In this document: positions 6,337 through 11,247 of the stretch, one piece after another | Layout: each line of letters opens with the position of its first letter | Position numbering within the stretch: the stretch's first letter is position 1 | Assembly: GCA_030540535.1 (NCBI GenBank) | Contig: JAUNWB010000010.1 | Span: 1,251 to 12,497, forward strand | DNA length: 11,247 nucleotides | Source of the DNA: Elusimicrobiales bacterium | GTDB taxonomy: Bacteria; Elusimicrobiota; Elusimicrobia; Elusimicrobiales; Elusimicrobiaceae | Direction: 5' to 3' | Program-made: the position numbers and the translations under genes | Notes under the pieces: generated by a model | Seen by the model: only the letters and a program-made list of their open reading frames with translations | Told to the model about the DNA's origin: nothing | The model's database searches: none

Positions 6337-7739
6337 ACGCAAACCGCTTAATTTATCCTGGTTTTTGGTTTGGGAAAACGGACAAAAAAGACGCCCTCGA
6401 AATGGCGCGCCGCGGCGCAGGCGGATTTTGCATTTACGGCGGCACGCGCGAAGCGGTAAAAGAACTTATCCGCCAACTGCGCGAAAACTCCCCGCTATCC
6501 CATTTATTTATTTGCGCCGATTATGAGGACGGGCTGGGCCGCTGGATTGGCGGCGAACCGTGGGTTTTGTCCAATTTGGCCGTCGGTGCAAGCGCAAGCG
6601 AAGAAATCGCTTACCAAAAGGGGCTGACGCTGGCGCGCGAAGCGCGCGCGTTGGGGGTGGACTGGGTATTCGCACCCGTCTTGGACCTATGCGACGAACC
6701 GAAAAACCCCATTGTAAACACCCGCTCGTTCGGCGCGGACCCGCATCTTGTTGCCCGTTTGGGCGCGGCCTTATGCAAGGGACTTTCGGACGGCGGCGTT
6801 CTGAACAGTATTAAACATTTTCCCGGCCACGGGCGCACCGCTCAGGATTCCCATTTGGGGCTTCCCGTTTTGCACCGCACGCCGAAAGATTTGCAGAAAA
6901 ACGAACTCATCCCGTTTGCGCACGCACTGCCGCTGGCGGACAGCGTGATGATTGGGCATTTATTAATTCCATCTTTGGACGAGCAAAACTCTGCGTCGCT
7001 TTCGCGTGGTATTATCACCGGGCTCCTTAAAGAAAAAATAAATTTTGGCGGTCTTGTATTTACGGACGCGCTGTGTATGAAGGCCATCGGCGATGAAAAA
7101 CAGGCTTCTTTAAAAGCCTTACAGGCGGGCGCGCATATTTTATTGGCGGCGGAGGATTCCGTTGCGCTGTCCGATTTTTTAGAAAAAAATCCGCCGGCGG
7201 ACGAAATTGTTTACGCGTCTGAAAAATTGCAGGACGCGCTTATGCAAAAACTCACGCCTGCGCCGAAAGAAGGATTATCCCCCCAAGCGTTCAACGCGCG
7301 CTACGCGCCGGATTGCGCCGTTTGGACGGGAGAAAATGTACGGTTGGAACGCGGCCGGACCGCCGCTTATTTGGAACTCGGAAATAACGAAAGTTTTGCC
7401 GCACAAGATTTTTTAAACGCGCTGCAAACCGCAGGCATACGCCTTGTGAAAGAGGGAGAGAAAGCAGACGTACTGCTGGCCGTTTCGTTCTCCAACTACA
7501 AGGCGTTTAAAGGACATATTAATTTATCCCCCGAAGAACAAACCGTTTTGGAAAACGCGGCCAAACAATATAAACAATCGATTTTTATCAGCTTTGGAAG
7601 CCCGTTCGGCGCAGAAAAAATTTCCGCCTTAACGGCGCGGCTGTTCTTGTTCGGCCCCGCGCGGGAAGCGCAAATGTGTGCGGCGCAAATTCTGCTGGGC
7701 CGGCAGCAAGCGCACGGAAGAATCCCCGTACAGTTATAA
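6333..7739 (+). CDS. nagZ: Beta-N-acetylhexosaminidase, glycoside hydrolase family 3, two-domain NagZ
   Basis: NagZ removes GlcNAc from GlcNAc-anhydroMurNAc(-peptide) delivered by AmpG, freeing anhydroMurNAc for AnmK. Residues about 1-300 form the GH3 barrel. CADYEDGLGRW (61-71) holds substrate-contact residues. NTRSFGADP (129-137) follows. KHFPGHGRTAQDSHLGLP (161-178) is the flexible catalytic loop with the Asp172/His174 dyad characteristic of NagZ. GLVFTDALCMKAI (240-252) has D245 at the nucleophile position. A second domain of about 150 residues follows (roughly 310-468), so at 468 residues this is the two-domain type known from Bacillus, not the single-domain enzyme of about 340 residues in gamma-proteobacteria. 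No signal peptide or lipobox is seen, so it should be cytoplasmic, matching AmpG-fed recycling. Phosphorylase rather than hydrolase activity is possible for some His-dyad GH3 enzymes and cannot be told apart here. The start overlaps anmK as ATGA, and the stop is shared with convergent comEC. Confidence 0.94.
   Translation: MNANRLIYPGFWFGKTDKKDALEMARRGAGGFCIYGGTREAVKELIRQLRENSPLSHLFICADYEDGLGRWIGGEPWVLSNLAVGASASEEIAYQKGLTLAREARALGVDWVFAPVLDLCDEPKNPIVNTRSFGADPHLVARLGAALCKGLSDGGVLNSIKHFPGHGRTAQDSHLGLPVLHRTPKDLQKNELIPFAHALPLADSVMIGHLLIPSLDEQNSASLSRGIITGLLKEKINFGGLVFTDALCMKAIGDEKQASLKALQAGAHILLAAEDSVALSDFLEKNPPADEIVYASEKLQDALMQKLTPAPKEGLSPQAFNARYAPDCAVWTGENVRLERGRTAAYLELGNNESFAAQDFLNALQTAGIRLVKEGEKADVLLAVSFSNYKAFKGHINLSPEEQTVLENAAKQYKQSIFISFGSPFGAEKISALTARLFLFGPAREAQMCAAQILLGRQQAHGRIPVQL
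7734..7739. other. Shared convergent stop: palindromic TTATAA ends both nagZ and comEC
   Basis: TTATAA reads Leu-stop on the plus strand (end of nagZ) and Leu-stop on the minus strand (end of comEC). The two genes overlap by exactly six bases and there is no intergenic space. No hairpin with a T-run was found on either side, so transcription of either operon would have to end inside the other's coding sequence or be stopped by Rho. Confidence 0.9.
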
Positions 7740-9587
7740 TTTGATTTTCACCGTATCGTTCAGCCGCCCGCGAACGACCGTTCCGTCCGCCTTGCGCAAA
7801 AACCGCGCCTGCGCGCCGATACACCATTCGCCGCCGGACGTTTCAAAGCAGTAAGATACATCGTCTTTCTTCGTACCCGAATAACCTTTGTTTTCCCACA
7901 GCCGTCCGTCTTTGGTTTCGTGCAGTCCCCACGCCATGCGCACGCGCGCCCGGGAAGCATCAACAAATTCACCGGGCCAAACGTCTTTAAACGGTAAAAC
8001 GGTTTTATCGGCCAGGCGTTCCCACGCATAGTCAGCCTCCGCCGAAAACGGCAAAAACACATCTGCACGGCGTACGCCCGTTTTATATAACGCGGGAAGC
8101 ATTTTCTCTTCTTTAATACCGTCCCCCAGCACCAACGTTTCCCCTCCGCGCAACCGCACCACGGCGGAAGAACGGTTCCATTCGTTCAGCAAATATACCT
8201 CCGCCTTCGGCCGGGCGACATACTGTACGGCCAGCGCAAGCACCATAAACGCGAAACACGCCGGAGCAATTTTGCGCGCAAAATTTTTAAGCGGCAAATT
8301 GAACAGCAAAAAGAGCCCCGCATAATACGCTGCCACCGTTCCCATTCCCCATGAAGACGCCGGCAGCGCGGACATTTTAAACGAGGCGAAAAATTCCACC
8401 AATGTTTTAAACAGCCACAGCGCACCGTAAAGCGGCCAGTATAGTACACTGCCCGCATGCAGGGCATAAAGCGCGGAATACGCAAACCCGAGGCCCATCA
8501 CGCACGACGCGAGCGGCACCAAAACCATATTGGACGCAAGGCCCGTCACCGATACTTTATAAAACACGTTGGTAAACACCGGCAGCAATACAAGCTGTGT
8601 GGAAAGCGTAGCCAAAAAAATCTGTACGAAAAAGGTGAGCCATTTAGGCCAGTTGGCAGGCGGAGAATAATTGTTCAGACAAATAATAATCGCCAGGGTG
8701 GCAAGGAAAGACATTTGAAACCCGGTTTCAAATACCGCCGCCGGATGAAAACACAAAATAACAAAGCACGAAACCAATAATCCCTGGAACACGCCGCTGT
8801 TACGCCCGAGCAAATACCCCGCACAGGCGCAGATCGTCATAAAATACGCACGCACCAAAGGAGCGTCCGCTCCCGCCACCAAGGTATATACGCCCGCGGC
8901 CGCCAGTGCGGCAAACATCATCTTACGACGGCCGAGCCCCGCAAAAGAACAAATAAACAGCACAATCAGCGTTACAAAACCCACGTTCCCGCCGGAAGCC
9001 ACCAACAAGTGAATGGCACCGCTGTCCTGAAACGCGCCATACAAATCCTGCGGAAACTCGCCGCGTTCCCCCAGCGTAACGCCGCCGGCAATCCCGGCCA
9101 GTTCGGGCGGGAAAGAATCGTCAAACGAGCGCAACACGGCCGTACGCGCACGGCGTATCCAACGGATAAAAAACGGCGCGGGTTTTATAACGGCGGCGTC
9201 CGACGCTTTTATTTCCGTAAAAATATTTTTAAGCGCCAGATAATCCCGCCAATCAAAATTGCCGAGTAAATTTATACCGTACGGTTTTTGCAGTTTGCCG
9301 GAAATTTGTATTTCGTCTTTCCACTCCGGCTCGAAATTTTTAAAACGCGCATACACGGTGCCTTCCGCCGGCGCACCGTTGACGGACGTCACTTTTACCG
9401 CCGCGTTGCGCCCGCCTTTTTTGGAAACGGCAAAGCCGTCCACCCGGCCCGTCAGCGTAACAGGTTGTGGGGAAACAGAATGGAAAACGTCCCGCTTGGC
9501 GGGAGCGGGACTGTAACAGAAAACGAGGGTTAAAATATACGCCGCCAGCACCCACAACAGCGGCCGTTTGTAAACGTCCGGATTCAT
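7734..9587 (-). CDS. comEC: ComEC/Rec2-type DNA uptake channel with degenerate C-terminal MBL domain
   Basis: ComEC forms the inner-membrane channel that brings single-stranded transforming DNA into the cytoplasm. The protein has 617 residues. Hydrophobic residues 9-24 are followed by an OB-like (DUF4131-type) region at about 40-135, ending with FDWRDYLALKNIF. The Competence domain spans about 160-430 with HLLVASGGNVGFV (193-205, the usual HLLxxSGxxV motif), GFQMSFLATLA (289-299) and LASNMVLVPLA (350-360). The C-terminal part, about 461-617, aligns in layout with the metallo-beta-lactamase-like domain, but the expected DVGQGD reads LNEWNRSS and the HxHxDH metal site is replaced by FLPFSAEADYAW. 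The domain is therefore probably not a metal-dependent nuclease. It is shorter than many ComEC proteins (often 700-800). The ATG overlaps the recR stop by four bases, so the genes are likely co-translated. Whether this organism is naturally competent cannot be judged from the window. Confidence 0.9.
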   Translation of the reverse strand: MNPDVYKRPLLWVLAAYILTLVFCYSPAPAKRDVFHSVSPQPVTLTGRVDGFAVSKKGGRNAAVKVTSVNGAPAEGTVYARFKNFEPEWKDEIQISGKLQKPYGINLLGNFDWRDYLALKNIFTEIKASDAAVIKPAPFFIRWIRRARTAVLRSFDDSFPPELAGIAGGVTLGERGEFPQDLYGAFQDSGAIHLLVASGGNVGFVTLIVLFICSFAGLGRRKMMFAALAAAGVYTLVAGADAPLVRAYFMTICACAGYLLGRNSGVFQGLLVSCFVILCFHPAAVFETGFQMSFLATLAIIICLNNYSPPANWPKWLTFFVQIFLATLSTQLVLLPVFTNVFYKVSVTGLASNMVLVPLASCVMGLGFAYSALYALHAGSVLYWPLYGALWLFKTLVEFFASFKMSALPASSWGMGTVAAYYAGLFLLFNLPLKNFARKIAPACFAFMVLALAVQYVARPKAEVYLLNEWNRSSAVVRLRGGETLVLGDGIKEEKMLPALYKTGVRRADVFLPFSAEADYAWERLADKTVLPFKDVWPGEFVDASRARVRMAWGLHETKDGRLWENKGYSGTKKDDVSYCFETSGGEWCIGAQARFLRKADGTVVRGRLNDTVKIKL

Positions 9588-10180
9588 GAGAGCTTCGTTC
9601 GGCCTTTTAAAGAATAACCGAGCGTCATTTCGTCGATATAATCAATATCGCCCCCCAGCGGCACGCCGTAGCCGATACGTGTTACTTGCCCGACAAGACC
9701 GCGCAGTAAATCAGCCAAATATAACGCGGTGGTTTCGCCTTCGCTGTCCGGGTCGGTGGCGATGATAACTTCCCGCACCGGGGTTTCGGCATGCTGTACG
9801 CGTTCCAACAACTCGCGCACTTTTACCTGTTCCGCGCCGCGCCCTTCCATGGGGGAAATCGCGCCGTGGAGTACGTGGTACAGCCCTTTGTACGCGCCCG
9901 TTTTTTCGATGGCCTCGATATCCTGCGGGTCTTCCACTACGCAGATAAGGCCGCGGTCGCGGTCCTGGTCGCGGCAGACGGGGCAGAGGTCGCTCTCGCT
10001 GTAGGAAAAACACACGGAGCAGAGTTTTACGTCCTGCTTCATCGTTAAAAGCGCATTTACAAATTCTTCCGTTTCCCCCTGCGAAGCACGCAAAAAATAC
10101 GCGGCAAAACGCTCCGCCTGACGGGGACCCACCCCCGGCAGCCTGCGAAGCGCGCGGACTAAACGGTCTAAACTTTTCAT
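9584..10180 (-). CDS. recR: Recombination mediator protein RecR
   Basis: RecR works with RecO (and RecF) to load RecA on SSB-coated single-stranded DNA during gap repair. The protein has 198 residues, the normal length. Features in order are a helix-hairpin-helix LPGVGPRQAERFA (14-26); a four-cysteine zinc site at C54, C57, C66 and C69 in CSVCFSYSESDLCPVC; a Toprim domain from about 78 with VVEDPQDI, LHGAISPMEGRG and ATDPDSEGETTA (141-152); and the C-terminal GVPLGGDIDYIDEMTLG (172-188). The Toprim loop reads TDPDSEGE where many RecR proteins have TNPTVEGE, an acidic variant. It starts three bases after the dnaX stop. The dnaX-recR neighbourhood is widespread in bacteria, but the small ybaB gene often found between them is absent. 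No strong Shine-Dalgarno is visible close to the start; the nearest purine run, GGGGAG, is about 15 bases upstream inside dnaX, so coupling to dnaX translation is likely. Confidence 0.97.
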   Translation of the reverse strand: MKSLDRLVRALRRLPGVGPRQAERFAAYFLRASQGETEEFVNALLTMKQDVKLCSVCFSYSESDLCPVCRDQDRDRGLICVVEDPQDIEAIEKTGAYKGLYHVLHGAISPMEGRGAEQVKVRELLERVQHAETPVREVIIATDPDSEGETTALYLADLLRGLVGQVTRIGYGVPLGGDIDYIDEMTLGYSLKGRTKLS

Positions 10181-10183
10181 AAA

Positions 10184-11247
10184 CTAAGCGAGTAACTCCC
10201 CGGGGATGACTTCCAAAATTTCTTTCAGTTCTTCCGGCGTATCCTGCGCCACCGTGTAAGTAGAAGGCTCAATATCCGCCGCAAAATTACCGTTTACAAA
10301 AGGTTCTTCGTCCGAAATAACGTTGTTGTTTGAAACGGCAGATTTAACCGCGGCCGGTTTGCCGGCGCGCGCGGGGGCGCGTTTGGCGGCGGGAGAAGCG
10401 GCTTCCTCCGCCGGAGCCGTACCCAGTTTAAATTTAATTACGCGGCCGGAAATCTGTTTGGCGGCGTTTTCCAAATCCGCCAGTTTGTTTTGCGCGGGGA
10501 TTTGGTAGAACTCTTTGCCGGGAGGAAAACCCAGCGTCCATTCACTTTCCCCAAACGTCACGGAGCAGTTCGTCATCACGTCATACACAAACGGGCTTTT
10601 TTCAAAATGTTTTAGCATTTTGTCCCAAAGCTGACGGTTGGAAATGGCGGTGTTCAGCGCAGGGGCATCGTCCAACGGCGCGGTGGACGCAATTTTTTCA
10701 GCCGCCGGAGCCGGAGCAAAAGCGGGCTTGGACGACGGTTCCGGCGTAACGGACGGCGCAGGCTTGGCAAAAGACGGTTTTTCAAACGAGGCGGAAGCAA
10801 ACGTTTTTTCCGCCGGTTTAGGCGCGGCGGCCTGCGTAAAAGACGAAGACGCCGCACGCGGCGCGGGCTTTTGAGCCGGCGGCGTTTGGCGCGCAGGCGG
10901 CACGGACGGGCCGGACGAAACGGCTCCGCCGCCGCGTTCCAACGCTTCCAGACGACGCACAAAACCTTCAATATCCAGGCAGCTGTCCATCACGGTAAAC
11001 ATACCCACTTCCGCGCTGATGAGCGCGTTGTCCGAAAATTTAACTTCTTCGATAATTTTATTGGTTTTGCGGGAAATCTGCGCCAAAAAACCGGGGCTTA
11101 CGCCGTCAATAATCTGCTTGGCGCCGTCAAACGGTTCCGCACCCTGGCCGAGCGCGAAGTAAAACAAATCGCCCAGCGCGTTTTTTAAATCTTTTAAGAA
11201 AGAATTGGCGTCAAACCCTTCGGCTTTGAGCGTATCAAACACCTGGT
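10184..11247 (-). CDS. dnaX: DNA polymerase III subunit gamma/tau, C-terminal part (5' end outside window)
   Basis: The frame is open to the window edge; the GTG at 11242 is an internal valine because in-frame codons continue upstream. About 353 residues are visible, and the ATPase domains I-II lie outside. Visible residues 1-103 (counted from that valine) look like the oligomerising collar domain III: LKAEGFDANSFLKDL, EEVKFSDNALISAEVGMF, then FVRRLEALERGGG. A long Ala/Pro/Lys/Ser linker follows (about 104-195). Next is a folded domain, RQLWDKMLKHFEKSPFVYDV to GRVIKFKLG (about 200-274), similar to the tau C-terminal domain that binds the polymerase alpha subunit. After a second Ala/Lys-rich linker comes an acidic tail ending TPEELKEILEVIPGELLA, similar to the end of many DnaX proteins. 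The adjacency to recR supports the identification. DnaX is the clamp-loader motor that ties polymerase to the sliding clamp and helicase. Confidence 0.9.
   Translation of the reverse strand, partial: QVFDTLKAEGFDANSFLKDLKNALGDLFYFALGQGAEPFDGAKQIIDGVSPGFLAQISRKTNKIIEEVKFSDNALISAEVGMFTVMDSCLDIEGFVRRLEALERGGGAVSSGPSVPPARQTPPAQKPAPRAASSSFTQAAAPKPAEKTFASASFEKPSFAKPAPSVTPEPSSKPAFAPAPAAEKIASTAPLDDAPALNTAISNRQLWDKMLKHFEKSPFVYDVMTNCSVTFGESEWTLGFPPGKEFYQIPAQNKLADLENAAKQISGRVIKFKLGTAPAEEAASPAAKRAPARAGKPAAVKSAVSNNNVISDEEPFVNGNFAADIEPSTYTVAQDTPEELKEILEVIPGELLA
10658..10933 (-). other. Low-complexity Ala/Pro/Lys/Ser linker within dnaX
   Basis: This stretch of about 92 codons is made almost wholly of Ala, Pro, Ser, Lys, Glu and Phe, with repeated PAP, KPA and FEKPSFAKP-like steps. 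It separates the collar domain from the alpha-binding domain. Such disordered tethers are normal in tau. Its GC-rich codons create long chance open frames on the other strand and in other frames, which should not be annotated. Confidence 0.75.

Noticed and set aside
7693..7708. Hairpin TGCTG-N6-CAGCA near the convergent stops as a possible terminator
   Set aside because: The stem is only five bases and lies inside the nagZ coding sequence, and no T-run follows on either strand.
10801..10820. Runs of six A in dnaX (minus strand, GAA AAA Axx) at about 10600, 10695 and 10806 as frameshift sites
   Set aside because: They lie in the wrong codon phase for X XXY YYZ slippage: the run begins at codon position 2, so the zero-frame codons are not AAA AAN.
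10638..11188. Plus-strand and alternative minus-strand frames over the dnaX linker, such as an Arg/Leu-rich one at 10654-10971
   Set aside because: They arise from the GC-rich Ala/Pro codons of the linker read in other frames; the composition is extreme and there are no start signals.
10184..11242. GTG at 11242 as a real start of a 352-residue protein
   Set aside because: The frame continues upstream to the window edge, and the sequence begins in the middle of the DnaX collar domain, so the GTG is an internal valine codon.

Overview
The window looks like chromosomal DNA of a diderm (Gram-negative-type) bacterium. It is roughly half GC, tightly packed, and its genes commonly overlap by a few bases. 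The evidence for a diderm is a full cytoplasmic route for recovering anhydro-muropeptides (AmpG, NagZ, AnmK, MurQ). The phylum cannot be fixed from the sequence alone; Elusimicrobiota is a tentative guess from overall protein character. No rRNA, tRNA, CRISPR array, insertion sequence or prophage gene was seen, and every base outside one 213-base divergent spacer is coding or nearly so.

Layout. Bases 1-1800 (minus strand) are one uninterrupted open frame of 600 codons that leaves the window before its stop. It resembles the N-terminal part of an AddB-like inactivated helicase / PD-(D/E)XK nuclease protein. Bases 1801-2013 are a divergent intergenic region with a promoter-like element for each direction, a direct repeat and a small palindrome. 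Bases 2014-7739 (plus strand) are a five-gene, overlapping operon: an AI-2E/PerM-family membrane protein, ampG, murQ, anmK and nagZ. Bases 7734-11247 (minus strand) hold dnaX (5' end outside the window), recR and comEC, also nearly gapless. The two clusters converge, and nagZ and comEC share one palindromic hexamer, TTATAA, as their last codon plus stop.

How the genes work together. The plus-strand operon forms a conveyor. AmpG imports GlcNAc-anhydroMurNAc(-peptide). NagZ removes GlcNAc. AnmK phosphorylates and opens anhydroMurNAc to MurNAc-6-phosphate. MurQ cleaves the D-lactyl ether to give GlcNAc-6-phosphate. The amidase (AmpD) and the downstream Nag enzymes are not in the window. The AI-2E-family gene at the head of the operon has no established place in this pathway. 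The minus-strand cluster joins the replicative clamp-loader subunit (DnaX), the recombination mediator RecR and the DNA-uptake channel ComEC; this ComEC carries a degenerate C-terminal metallo-beta-lactamase-like domain. I did not find a clearly novel system. The most noteworthy points are the hidden AddB-like gene, the membrane-protein-headed recycling operon, the vestigial ComEC domain and the shared convergent stop.
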